Positions 23,568-31,247 of a stretch of 45,873 nucleotides of DNA are shown piece by piece (positions within the stretch are counted from its first letter, which is position 1; each line of letters begins with the position of its first letter). Below the pieces are notes generated by a model. It did not search any database, was not told the origin of the DNA, and saw only the letters and a list, made by a program, of their open reading frames with translations. Made by a program: the position numbers and the translations under genes. Source of the stretch: Bacteroidaceae bacterium (GTDB lineage: Bacteria; Bacteroidota; Bacteroidia; Bacteroidales; Bacteroidaceae); NCBI GenBank assembly GCA_017546505.1, contig JAFYWV010000084.1, forward strand, positions 1-45,873, read 5' to 3'.

Positions 23568-25044
23568 ATTACACGAAACTGATCTATTGAAAATCGGCGC
23601 GGCATATATCCGTGTATCCGACGAGAGACAGGACGAATATAGCCCGGACTCGCAGTTAAAGAAGATTCGCGAGCACGCCGCAAGAGACGGTGTAACGATT
23701 CCCGACGAGTACGTCTTTTATGACGATGGTATATCGGGAAGAAGCGTAAAAAAGAGAGACGATTTCAAACGAATGATCGCAATAGCAAAAGAAAAGACAC
23801 ATCCGTTTGAGGTGATCTATGTGTGGAAGTTTTCGAGATTTGCCCGAAATCAAGAGGAGAGCTTGGTATATAAGAATCTTCTCAAAAGGTTTGGCGTATC
23901 CGTAGTATCCGTTTCACAGACCATTCCCGATGGACCTTTCGGCTCACTCATTGAGAGAGTAATTGAATGGATGGATGAATTTTATTCTGTCAACCTCGCA
24001 GAAGAAGTAAAAAGAGGTATGACCGAAAAGGTTTCACGTGGAGAGCCTGTTGTTCCACCTCCATTTGGATATATAATGAAGGATAGAAAATATTATCCTG
24101 ATGAAGAAGGCGGGACCGCAAACATAGTCAGAGAGATATTTGAACGTTACGCGAACGGCGAAAAACAGCGTGTAATCGCAATATCCCTTGGAGAACGTGG
24201 TGTTCGCACAAGACAAGGCAATATGCCTGAGAACAGGTGGATTGATTATATTCTACGTAACCCTTGCTACATAGGGAAAATACGTTGGAGTCGTGATGGT
24301 GTAAGAGCCGTAAGCAAACGAGATTTCGATAACGATAATATTATGGTCATTGATAGTGATCACGAACCGCTTATCTCTATGGAACTGTGGGATAAGGTGC
24401 AAGGAATGCTTGATGCTCAAAAGAAGGCATATCCTAAATTCGCCCGGAAGGAACAACCTGTTGACTATATACTCAAGGGCCTTGTTCGGTGTAGTGCCTG
24501 CGGCGGTACGCTTGCGATCAATGGAATGAGTGGTAAAGCAAAGGTGCGTTGCTTACAATGCTGTAATTATGCAAGAGGATCTTGCCACACATCACACGGC
24601 GTCACCCTTCCTAAAATAGAGGCGGTATTTATGGAAGCGTTGAGAGAGGCCGCAGAAGAAAAGCAATTTACCCTCGTCCCAAGAACACCGAAAAAAGCTG
24701 ATCCGACCGCAGTTGATTATGACAAGCTTATTGCAGTCGAAGAACGCAGACTCGAAAGAGCAAGGGAAGCATACCTCGCGGAAATAGACACAATCGAACA
24801 GTATGCTCAAAACAAAAAGGATATCACAGCAAGAATAGCAGACCTGATAAAAAAGCGCGACAGAGAAACCATAACAGAGATCGACGTAGATGCTTTTGCA
24901 GAAAAGGTTATGTGTACTGTTGAGCTGATCGAAAGGGATGATATCACCGAGGCGGCAAAAAATGAAGCCCTCCGCACTATAATAGAGAAGATAGTATTCG
25001 AAAAGGCTAAAGGAAATTTAGCTATTTATTTTCACGATATTTGA
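23554..25044 (+). CDS. int: Large serine integrase
   Basis: A 496-residue large serine recombinase. Residues 16-40 (AAYIRVSDERQDEYSPDSQL) carry the catalytic Ser22, and WKFSRFARN near 90 carries conserved arginines of the resolvase domain. A recombinase domain (about 170-270) and a zinc ribbon (VRCSACGGTL; RCLQCCNYARGSCH, about 310-350) follow, then a coiled coil (ERRLERAREAYLAEIDTIEQ). Length and domain order match phage integrases. Start GTG 23554 with GGAG six bases upstream, overlapping the preceding membrane-protein gene. It catalyses attP x attB integration. The candidate attP begins at its stop codon. No obvious recombination directionality factor was identified. Confidence 0.94.
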   Translation: MEYHKLHETDLLKIGAAYIRVSDERQDEYSPDSQLKKIREHAARDGVTIPDEYVFYDDGISGRSVKKRDDFKRMIAIAKEKTHPFEVIYVWKFSRFARNQEESLVYKNLLKRFGVSVVSVSQTIPDGPFGSLIERVIEWMDEFYSVNLAEEVKRGMTEKVSRGEPVVPPPFGYIMKDRKYYPDEEGGTANIVREIFERYANGEKQRVIAISLGERGVRTRQGNMPENRWIDYILRNPCYIGKIRWSRDGVRAVSKRDFDNDNIMVIDSDHEPLISMELWDKVQGMLDAQKKAYPKFARKEQPVDYILKGLVRCSACGGTLAINGMSGKAKVRCLQCCNYARGSCHTSHGVTLPKIEAVFMEALREAAEEKQFTLVPRTPKKADPTAVDYDKLIAVEERRLERAREAYLAEIDTIEQYAQNKKDITARIADLIKKRDRETITEIDVDAFAEKVMCTVELIERDDITEAAKNEALRTIIEKIVFEKAKGNLAIYFHDI

Positions 25045-25091
25045 TTAGCATAAATTACATCTTGGTCCACCAAATTGCAATTTATGATAAT
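25044..25091. other. attP: Candidate attP site (48-bp imperfect dyad)
   Basis: Immediately at the integrase stop is an imperfect inverted repeat of two 23-base arms around the central dinucleotide CC (25067-25068). The core TTGGT-CC-ACCAA is perfect, and 19 of 23 positions match in each arm. Length, symmetry with an asymmetric centre and position fit attP sites of large serine integrases (about 50 bp, beside int). Because it is intact, this sequence is the excised or virion form. The matching attB cannot be seen here. Confidence 0.8.
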
Positions 25092-25112
25092 AGCGAAAAA
25101 CGCAGTAAAATA

Positions 25113-25139
25113 GCACCCCCGACGTGGGGGTGCCTTTTT
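25113..25139. terminator. Bidirectional terminator between integrase and amidase
   Basis: A perfect 8-pair stem GCACCCCC/GGGGGTGC with loop GACGT. On the plus strand it is followed by CTTTTTATT, ending integrase transcription; on the minus strand by TATTTTAC, ending the late/lysis transcripts. It separates the convergent lysogeny and lysis blocks. Confidence 0.9.
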
Positions 25140-25155
25140 ATTATGCCCTCTCGCC

Positions 25156-25701
25156 TCAGATTTCTGCGCCCAAGGTCGTTAAGATGCCTTTGGCTATTGC
25201 TTGCCCCATCTTTTTTCGCTTCGCCTTAGAGGACAGAATTTTGAGGTCTCCGGCGTTGTCTACAAAAGCGCACTCAACGATTACCGCCGGGCAAGACGTT
25301 TGACGGATAAAGCCGTAATAGTCTTTCCCTTTGCTGTTCTTTCGTATCTTCGCGCCGCGCGAGTTCTGTCCGATCTTCACAATTTCCGCGAGGATATTAT
25401 TTGCGAGGACCTTACCGGTGCCGCCGCCGTAGTGGTAGTAGACTTCCGCACCATCACCGCCGCCTGCGTTATTGTGAATATCTACCGCGAGATCAGGAGA
25501 ATAAGCATTGCACTCTTTGATTTCCTCGCTCACCGCGTCGTTCTCGTCTTTTGTGCGGCTCATTTTCACAGAAACGCCGTAGCTCTTAAGAACGTCACGA
25601 CAAGCCTTTGCAATATCTAAATTCAGCTCCTTTTCCTTAACGTCGTTCGCCACCGCGCCGGGATCGCTCCCACCGTGGCCGACTCCTATAAACACCTTCA
25701 T
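25156..25701 (-). CDS. Endolysin: N-acetylmuramoyl-L-alanine amidase (Amidase_3)
   Basis: A 181-residue zinc amidase. The Amidase_3 zinc ligands are visible: His in IGVGHGGSDPGAV, Glu in EKELNLDIAK, His in DIHNNAGGG; the catalytic Glu is in VIVECAFVDN. There is no separate wall-binding domain, so the protein is a bare catalytic domain. It cuts the bond between lactyl-muramic acid and the stem peptide. ATG 25701 directly follows the holin stop (TAGATG), with GGGGG seven bases upstream, so the lysis pair is coupled. No signal peptide, so the holin is needed for release. Confidence 0.93.
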   Translation of the reverse strand: MKVFIGVGHGGSDPGAVANDVKEKELNLDIAKACRDVLKSYGVSVKMSRTKDENDAVSEEIKECNAYSPDLAVDIHNNAGGGDGAEVYYHYGGGTGKVLANNILAEIVKIGQNSRGAKIRKNSKGKDYYGFIRQTSCPAVIVECAFVDNAGDLKILSSKAKRKKMGQAIAKGILTTLGAEI

Positions 25702-25938
25702 CTACACACCCCCTTTCATCTTATCGAGCACAGGCTGTATCACCCCATTCCACGAAGCGGACAACCCTGCCGCAAAAGCACCGATAATTAAGCTCCCGGC
25801 AACGCTCTTTAGCGCGTGAAGGTCAAACACATCAACCCCCGCTATCTGCGTACTGAACGCGGCAACAAGATAGGCGATGCTTGACTGCAAGAATCTTTGC
25901 GCGGCTTTCTTTACTACATCTTTTGCCTTTTCATTCAT
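25702..25938 (-). CDS. Holin
   Basis: A 78-residue protein with two membrane segments, about 20-38 (SSIAYLVAAFSTQIAGV) and 43-64 (LKSVAGSLIIGAFAAGLSAS), a charged N-terminus (NEKAKDVVKKAAQ) and a charged tail. Size and topology, and its place right before the amidase, identify it as holin. ATG 25938 has AAGGAG eight bases upstream. A hairpin terminator upstream (25973-25999) may limit its expression until late. Confidence 0.85.
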   Translation of the reverse strand: MNEKAKDVVKKAAQRFLQSSIAYLVAAFSTQIAGVDVFDLHALKSVAGSLIIGAFAAGLSASWNGVIQPVLDKMKGGV

Positions 25939-25972
25939 TTATACCACTCCTTTATGTATTATCTATAACAAA

Positions 25973-25999
25973 AAGGGCACCCCTTACGGAATGTCCCTT
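25973..25999 (-). terminator. Terminator/attenuator before the holin gene
   Basis: On the minus strand AAGGGA-CATTCC-GTAA-GGGGTG-CCCTT forms a hairpin with a few G-U pairs, followed by TTTG. It overlaps the stop codon of the membrane-protein gene at 25984 and lies 35 bases before the holin start. No strong promoter follows, so it probably attenuates holin and amidase expression, delaying lysis. Confidence 0.65.
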
Positions 26000-26982
26000 T
26001 CATTATTCAATTTATCTTCTTCAGAAAGATAGCACTCAATATCTCCGTACTTGTTTCCGAGCTTAAGATAGATCTTGTTCTCGATAAACTTTAGGTACTG
26101 TTGGATATAGTTGTTCTTCGCTTGCAACTGCTTTACCTCAACGGTGTTGTAAGCCTTTGCGCCAATGTCGTATCCCTGCGCCATACGGTAGAGAAGAACA
26201 ATGAGCTTGAACGCCGTATACATTACTCTTGAAAAGCTGATATCAGATGTCAACGTGATTGCCACGGATACGGTGATCAATGCGGCAAATACAGCCTTGG
26301 TGTACATTCCTACCGAGTGTGTTTTCTTGTAAATGAATTCTTCTCCCGATAACGGAACACCGCCACGAGAAAGCGCGTCTGCATTGTTGAACAGAAGAAT
26401 AGACTCGTTGAGTTCCACAGGCTCAAGGCGATTCAATTCCATAATCTTTTCAGCCTTCTTAAAGCCAAACTTTTGAATGAGGCGGTGGTACGGCATATCC
26501 TTGACCTTGTTCCATTCTTCTTTTGTAAGACGGAGATATCGGAGACGAGTTGCCGTAGCCTGCTTTATCTCGTTGTCAATCTGCCACTCACAGAACACAG
26601 ACATAAACATCGTGCCTGCATCGTGTGCCGCTTTTACAAGCCTATCAAACTCCTTACGAGCATTTACATACTCTTCGTCAAGCTTTCCTCCCGTTGTGCC
26701 GATTTGTATCATCAAGATCTCTCCGATGACAAACATAGCCACCGTAACGATACCGTCCGACATAAGTCTTATATCGAGTACGGGAGCTCCAAAGTCTGTC
26801 CAAATGAAACCGATCAGCAGGAAGGGGAGCAGTAGGCACACGAACAGCGTGAGGTTTGAGCCTATGATTTGTACAAGATTCTTGGATGAAATGTTGTACT
26901 CCTTTTGGCGGTCTGTCCATTTCTTTTTTTCGGCGCGAATCTTCTCCAATCCACTATCCGTCGTTCTATCTAAATCATTCAT
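25984..26982 (-). CDS. Membrane protein of unknown function, 332 aa
   Basis: A 332-residue protein. Two hydrophobic pairs are visible: about 43-65 (LTLFVCLLLPFLLIGFIW) and 75-95 (IVTVAMFVIGEILMIQIGT), then about 228-245 (AVFAALITVSVAITLT) and a further hydrophobic stretch (YTAFKLIVLLYRMA). Between them is a soluble helical region (EEYVNARKEFDRLVKAAHDA; LRYLRLTKEEWNKVKD). No family recognised. Its ATG overlaps the end of the 137-aa membrane gene (8 bases), and it precedes the lysis pair. It may help host takeover, superinfection control or lysis timing; the sequence does not decide. Confidence 0.75.
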   Translation of the reverse strand: MNDLDRTTDSGLEKIRAEKKKWTDRQKEYNISSKNLVQIIGSNLTLFVCLLLPFLLIGFIWTDFGAPVLDIRLMSDGIVTVAMFVIGEILMIQIGTTGGKLDEEYVNARKEFDRLVKAAHDAGTMFMSVFCEWQIDNEIKQATATRLRYLRLTKEEWNKVKDMPYHRLIQKFGFKKAEKIMELNRLEPVELNESILLFNNADALSRGGVPLSGEEFIYKKTHSVGMYTKAVFAALITVSVAITLTSDISFSRVMYTAFKLIVLLYRMAQGYDIGAKAYNTVEVKQLQAKNNYIQQYLKFIENKIYLKLGNKYGDIECYLSEEDKLNNERDIP

Positions 26983-27388
26983 TCTTTGCCTCTTTCTTTC
27001 CGAAGAAATTCTCTCCGATGCCGGTCATCATAGTACCAATGCCACAGCCGATTAAGCCCATCCAAAATACCGTGGTCAGGTCTTTCAAAAAGTTACTGAT
27101 AAATATCAGCACGTAGCATATGATCAGACCCACAATCCAACCGAGAAGAGGAGGGGCGTGGTTGAGTTTGAGTCTCTCTTCAAAAAATCGAAACACCGAC
27201 TTCCTGAAGATCATCGCCACCACAATGAGGATCAGAATTGCACCGACTCCAATCGAGCGGCCTGTGCCGTGAACCGTTTTCCAAATGGGAAACTTTTCGC
27301 AGATCGCCCAAACGGGGAAGAGGCAAGAGATCAGCACCCCTCCCCATTTGAACAGACGATAAATCCTATTCCGCTTCTTGTCCGTCAT
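26975..27388 (-). CDS. Small membrane protein, 137 aa (4 TM)
   Basis: A 137-residue protein starting MTDKKRNRIYRLFKWGGVLI at ATG 27388 with GGAGG nine bases upstream; a longer upstream frame lacks a site. Four predicted membrane segments: about 17-32, 46-62 (VGAILILIVVAMIF), 81-103 (LLGWIVGLIICYVLIFISNF) and 109-128 (FWMGLIGCGIGTMMTG). It overlaps the signal-peptide protein gene by 23 bases and the 332-aa membrane gene. Holin-like in size but not next to the amidase; function unknown. Confidence 0.74.
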   Translation of the reverse strand: MTDKKRNRIYRLFKWGGVLISCLFPVWAICEKFPIWKTVHGTGRSIGVGAILILIVVAMIFRKSVFRFFEERLKLNHAPPLLGWIVGLIICYVLIFISNFLKDLTTVFWMGLIGCGIGTMMTGIGENFFGKKEAKNE

Positions 27389-28061
27389 TGGTAATCGCCT
27401 CCGTTTTTTCTGCTTCGGCAATAGCACCGACAGCGGCGCGGTGTCGAGCATAAAGCTCTTCCTTCTTGGCGTTGGGAATGTTAGCAAGAACAAGGAGTTC
27501 TGCTACCTCGTTTGCAAGCTCAACGTTTGCGAGCTTGGCCGTTTTCAAGTGAGCGTGAACCTCGGAAAGTGTCTGTTCAAGCTTCTGCTTTTCCTCGGAG
27601 CTCGCCCGGCATTCTGTAAGCAATTTTTCAATTACCGTTTTATACCCGGCAATCAATTCCTCAAGCGTTTGTTTCTCTGCGGCGTTTACCCGGAATTCCG
27701 TGAGCATTTTTTCAAATTCCACCTGATATCCGGTTAACGCAGACGTCACATCTTCCATCTTTGCAAGAGCCTGACTGATGGCAGATTGGCTGTTCTCGGC
27801 AACGGTTACTGCATTATTATTGACTGTGCCGATAGACTTGTTTAGGGTCTTGTGCTTGATCTTGTTGTAAAAGGCGGTAAGAAGAAGCGTGATAATAACC
27901 GAGATTTCTTCAAGGTGCTCTTTGATGTACCCGACGATCTCATCCGTGAGAGTAGGTTCTTGCACGACAATTTCGGGGGCTTCACCCTCGGCAATGGCGA
28001 CAACGGGAAATGCGCAGAGCAACAGGACAGCGCATATCACAAAAGCAAAAATTCTTTTCAT
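27366..28061 (-). CDS. Secreted/membrane coiled-coil protein, 231 aa
   Basis: A 231-residue protein with a clear signal peptide (MKRIFAFVICAVLLLCAFPV, likely cut after AIA near residue 24), a membrane segment about 44-62 (ISVIITLLLTAFYNKI) and a long coiled coil about 75-200 (QSAISQALAKMEDVTSALTG; EEKQKLEQTLSEVHAHLKTA). The C-terminal LVLANIPNAKKEELYARH is a stretch I recall from related gut-phage proteins. Function unknown; the location upstream of the lysis genes suggests an envelope role. ATG with AAGGAG eight bases upstream. Confidence 0.78.
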   Translation of the reverse strand: MKRIFAFVICAVLLLCAFPVVAIAEGEAPEIVVQEPTLTDEIVGYIKEHLEEISVIITLLLTAFYNKIKHKTLNKSIGTVNNNAVTVAENSQSAISQALAKMEDVTSALTGYQVEFEKMLTEFRVNAAEKQTLEELIAGYKTVIEKLLTECRASSEEKQKLEQTLSEVHAHLKTAKLANVELANEVAELLVLANIPNAKKEELYARHRAAVGAIAEAEKTEAITNDGQEAE

Positions 28062-28074
28062 TGGTTCTTTCTCC

Positions 28075-28464
28075 TTAATTGATTAAAAAGTTAAGCGAAT
28101 TGGTGTCAAAGATGTTGCGGAGTTGACGGATCTCTTCTCGCAGTTCCTCGCACTCCTTCTCGGCTTCATCAAGACGGCAGTTTAATCCCATAAATTCAAC
28201 GGCCGATTGATGCGGCGGGGTAATTCGACCGGCCATAAGCGTGACCTTCTCCAACGTGTAAACTTTTCCGCTTTCATCTGTAAAGGTCGCTCCAAAGCTA
28301 CCGGTACAACCATTGCACACAATAGGCATAATCGCCTCGGCTCCCGCAGGTATTTTTATTTCGGTATTCCCGATCTTTAAAACACCGCCGCGATCACAGC
28401 CGATTCGCATCGGATCATTACCGTGGATCAAGCCTTTCATATTGTTAAATGTCGTGATTTTCAT
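28075..28464 (-). CDS. Hypothetical phage protein, 129 aa, coiled-coil C-terminus
   Basis: A 129-residue protein starting MKITTFNNMKGLIHGNDPMR. The N-terminal 85 residues look beta-rich (VLKIGNTEIKIPAGAEAIMP; FGATFTDESGKVYTLEKVTL), and the C-terminus is a short coiled coil (EAEKECEELREEIRQLRNIF). No family name is known to me. It could be a trimerising tail accessory. ATG 28464 has only a weak ribosome site (AGTGAG), perhaps coupled to the small gene upstream. Confidence 0.7.
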   Translation of the reverse strand: MKITTFNNMKGLIHGNDPMRIGCDRGGVLKIGNTEIKIPAGAEAIMPIVCNGCTGSFGATFTDESGKVYTLEKVTLMAGRITPPHQSAVEFMGLNCRLDEAEKECEELREEIRQLRNIFDTNSLNFLIN

Positions 28465-28480
28465 ATGTTTCTCACTTTCT

Positions 28481-28576
28481 TCATTTATCCTTCGCCGCCA
28501 CCATCAATGCTGCGGTGAAATATCCGAGCATAAACGATAACGGCACAATCCATAGTAAATGTAATGCGTTTATCAT
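28481..28576 (-). CDS. Small membrane protein, 31 aa
   Basis: A 31-codon gene starting MINALHLLWIVPLSFMLGYF and ending AAKDK, at ATG 28576 with GAGG six bases upstream. It is one hydrophobic helix with a short charged C-terminus. Tiny single-span proteins like this are frequent in phages of Bacillota; function unknown. It fills the gap between the fibre enzyme and the 129-aa gene. Confidence 0.65.
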   Translation of the reverse strand: MINALHLLWIVPLSFMLGYFTAALMVAAKDK

Positions 28577-28587
28577 TTGTCACCTCG

Positions 28588-30192
28588 TTAAATAGGTTGG
28601 TTTTTCGTTATGATTGCATTTGCGCCTGTGCCAAGACCCGAAAATCTCAAATATGGTGCGAAAGCACTATCAGTTTGTCTTAGGTCACAAGTTAGTGTTA
28701 AGTCACCCGTCGAAGCGTCGACCTCATATTGAAACTGTTGAATGCGTGCGGTGTTAATATATCCCGCTGTTTTGAAACTTTTATCTGCGTAAAATGCCGC
28801 ATACACGCCCTGATTTGGATATGTTCCTTGTCTAAAGTCGATGCCTTTAAAGTAGAACTTGTCTCCAACTACAACATCACTAACATCAAGATAACCCGTT
28901 GTCACGTGACCTTCTTCTGTCTTTTCTGTACCACTTGAAGAACTTAAACGAGTTTTGTCTGCGTAACCGATAGTATCAAGAAGGTTTACAATTTCTTCGG
29001 GTTCATCAGGTTCATCAGGTGTATCAGGGATTTCGGGTTCATCTGTTTCAGGTTCATTAGGTGTTTCAGTGATTTCACCTGTAATATAATTTAAATTTCT
29101 ATCATAACCTGCACCATAACAAACGGCATTGATTGTATTGGTTTCAAGGTCAATGCAATAAACCACAAAAGCGGTATCTTTACCTGTGTTTTTGGTTTTG
29201 TTATAAGTTGCCTTATCAGCCCACGCACCCCCGTATTGGTTCGCTCTGTTTATGCCCGCGTCAGGTGTTGCCATTCTCCATACTTTTGTAGGGTCAATGG
29301 TAACGTTGATATTCCCCTTATTGATATAAGCTGTTAAAAGGTTGTGAATATGTCCGTGAATGTTACCAATCAATTTAGCAGAGTTTTTCCCTGCGAAATT
29401 GCATTCCAAACCGCCGCCAATCCAACTCACACCTTTCTCGTATGCATCAACTATATTAGCGAAAGCATATACTTCTGCAGTATCATACCAATCAATAGGG
29501 TGGTGTGACAAAATAAGAATTTGCCAATTTTCCACATCTTCTTTTGACGAAAGATCAAGAGAATTTATAAACCATCGGTATTGTTCAGTAGAACAATAAA
29601 GATTCGCATTGCCGTTCTCTACGGTATTGGGACAGATCACTCTTAACTTGTAATCTTCAAAATCCTTGTAATAATACCCACCGATTTTATCACCCCACAC
29701 AACATTATCGCTATATGCTTGAATAAGTCTGTGCGTAATAGGGAAATTATCGGCATAATAATCGTGGTTGCCTTGCAGTCGCATATTGGGAGCAAAACGC
29801 AAATCATTCAAAAAGTTGTTAATATCTTTGAAATCGCTAAGAGCTCCGTTTCTATCATCAGCAGGGTAACCGTCCGCATAGTCACCAAGCACCGCAACAG
29901 CATCAAGTTTGACGCGGCTATCAATATATTTAAGTGCTTGACAAGCGTGTTTGATTCCATCAAGATATTTGCCGCTACCGTCATTGTAACCATAGTGCAT
30001 ATCCGTTATAGCCGCAAATGTAAATGTTCTGTTACCCTGTGCGGCTATAATTCTATCAATCACGCTTTTTGCTTCTGTGATAACATAGTCGGGTGGATTA
30101 CCCATACTTTCAACGATGCCATCTTCAATATGCTCGATGTGTTCCGCCTCAAGAACATCTCCTTTTTTTAGGTTTAATCTACTATAAGCCAT
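28588..30192 (-). CDS. Tail-fibre metallophosphoesterase
   Basis: A 534-residue protein. The N-terminal 35 residues (LNLKKGDVLEAEHIEHIEDG) are a tail-attachment type start seen in Bacillota phage fibres. Calcineurin-like motifs follow in order: DMHYG (DxH), AVLGDYADG (GDxxD), LQGNHDYY (GNHD), LSHHPI and IHGHIHN (GHxH). All metal ligands are present, so activity is likely. A low-complexity Glu/Pro/Asp linker near 378-400 (EPETDEPEIPDTPDEPDEPE) leads to a beta-rich C-terminal domain. The enzyme may remove phosphate or cleave a phosphodiester in surface polymers such as teichoic acids; the substrate is inferred. ATG with AGGGGG upstream. Confidence 0.85.
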   Translation of the reverse strand: MAYSRLNLKKGDVLEAEHIEHIEDGIVESMGNPPDYVITEAKSVIDRIIAAQGNRTFTFAAITDMHYGYNDGSGKYLDGIKHACQALKYIDSRVKLDAVAVLGDYADGYPADDRNGALSDFKDINNFLNDLRFAPNMRLQGNHDYYADNFPITHRLIQAYSDNVVWGDKIGGYYYKDFEDYKLRVICPNTVENGNANLYCSTEQYRWFINSLDLSSKEDVENWQILILSHHPIDWYDTAEVYAFANIVDAYEKGVSWIGGGLECNFAGKNSAKLIGNIHGHIHNLLTAYINKGNINVTIDPTKVWRMATPDAGINRANQYGGAWADKATYNKTKNTGKDTAFVVYCIDLETNTINAVCYGAGYDRNLNYITGEITETPNEPETDEPEIPDTPDEPDEPEEIVNLLDTIGYADKTRLSSSSGTEKTEEGHVTTGYLDVSDVVVGDKFYFKGIDFRQGTYPNQGVYAAFYADKSFKTAGYINTARIQQFQYEVDASTGDLTLTCDLRQTDSAFAPYLRFSGLGTGANAIITKNQPI

Positions 30193-30206
30193 AGATTACA
30201 CCCCCT

Positions 30207-31211
30207 TTAGGTTGTGGTGTGCGTGTACGGTTCCGCGTTAGAGAATGGGGAGTCAGAAAAGAATGTGCCGTCGCCTTTTGCCTTTACTGCAAGCTTTACG
30301 GCTTCGCCATCCGTGAATTTGTCGCTTCCTGTCAGCAAGAAGTGAATACCACCAAGCGACACAAAGTCATTGTCGCCGTAGGTGGAGTGGTTTGTGGGTG
30401 ACGAGCTGAAAATGACGTATTTTGCGTTAGGCGCGTACTCTTCTACCAAACCTTGAATGTATTCGGCATTCAAATACGCCTCTTGAAAATCCTCCCACCT
30501 TAATCCTTTGATAAATGTCGAATGACTCATTCCTGTATAAAACGCGATTTTATACCCACCAATCGCATTAACACCGTTCCCGAAAGGACCGACACAAGCG
30601 TAGTTGTTTTCACCGGGGATTCTCAAGTGGTCTGTAAGTTCGGTGATCGGGATAAAATCGGTACGGCGGCTCGCGGTGTTAGCACTATAAAAGCGGATAG
30701 TGCCGTTGTCGATTAGCAATTGGGAAATGATGGCATCGCCAAAGTCAACGTTGTACACGTTTGCATTTCCATAATTGGTCTTAACCTGAATTGCCTTATC
30801 TTTGGCTGAATACTCCAACCCTGTTACTTTGAAGTCAACTGCGGAAGGTGTATTGAAATAAACGGTTCCTTGGAACGGAACGCCACTGAAAGAAGACATA
30901 GACGTTTTTACGTTAAGAAATCCGGTAACTCGCACATAATAGACATAACCGTTTTCGGTTAGCTTTGTAATGGGCGCAATATTTTTAACCACGTTTTCGT
31001 TAGTAACGAGTTCTTCTTCTGCCGGATTTCCATTATCACCGATTGAACCAACAATTTGCAATTGTTGCAAAATCTGTTGCGTTTCAAGAGGGGCGTCACC
31101 GGATGGAACGAAAACTTCTTTGCCGTTTTCTGTTTTGGTCGTGCCTTTCCACAACTCGTAAGCTTGCGCGTTTGTAACAGGTTCACCTTTTACGTAATAA
31201 AAAGTTGCCAT
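30207..31211 (-). CDS. Fibre/receptor-region protein, 334 aa
   Basis: A 334-residue protein starting MATFYYVKGEPVTNAQAYEL. Beta-rich throughout (NGYVYYVRVTGFLNVKTSMS; TVYFNTPSAVDFKVTGLEYS); no catalytic motif seen. It lies between the repeat protein and the metallophosphoesterase fibre and is probably part of the host-recognition apparatus. ATG 31211 has AAGGAG nine bases upstream. The specific family is not recognised. Confidence 0.72.
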   Translation of the reverse strand: MATFYYVKGEPVTNAQAYELWKGTTKTENGKEVFVPSGDAPLETQQILQQLQIVGSIGDNGNPAEEELVTNENVVKNIAPITKLTENGYVYYVRVTGFLNVKTSMSSFSGVPFQGTVYFNTPSAVDFKVTGLEYSAKDKAIQVKTNYGNANVYNVDFGDAIISQLLIDNGTIRFYSANTASRRTDFIPITELTDHLRIPGENNYACVGPFGNGVNAIGGYKIAFYTGMSHSTFIKGLRWEDFQEAYLNAEYIQGLVEEYAPNAKYVIFSSSPTNHSTYGDNDFVSLGGIHFLLTGSDKFTDGEAVKLAVKAKGDGTFFSDSPFSNAEPYTHTTT

Positions 31212-31247
31212 AATTTAATTCTCCTTAAATGATTTTTATAATGAATA

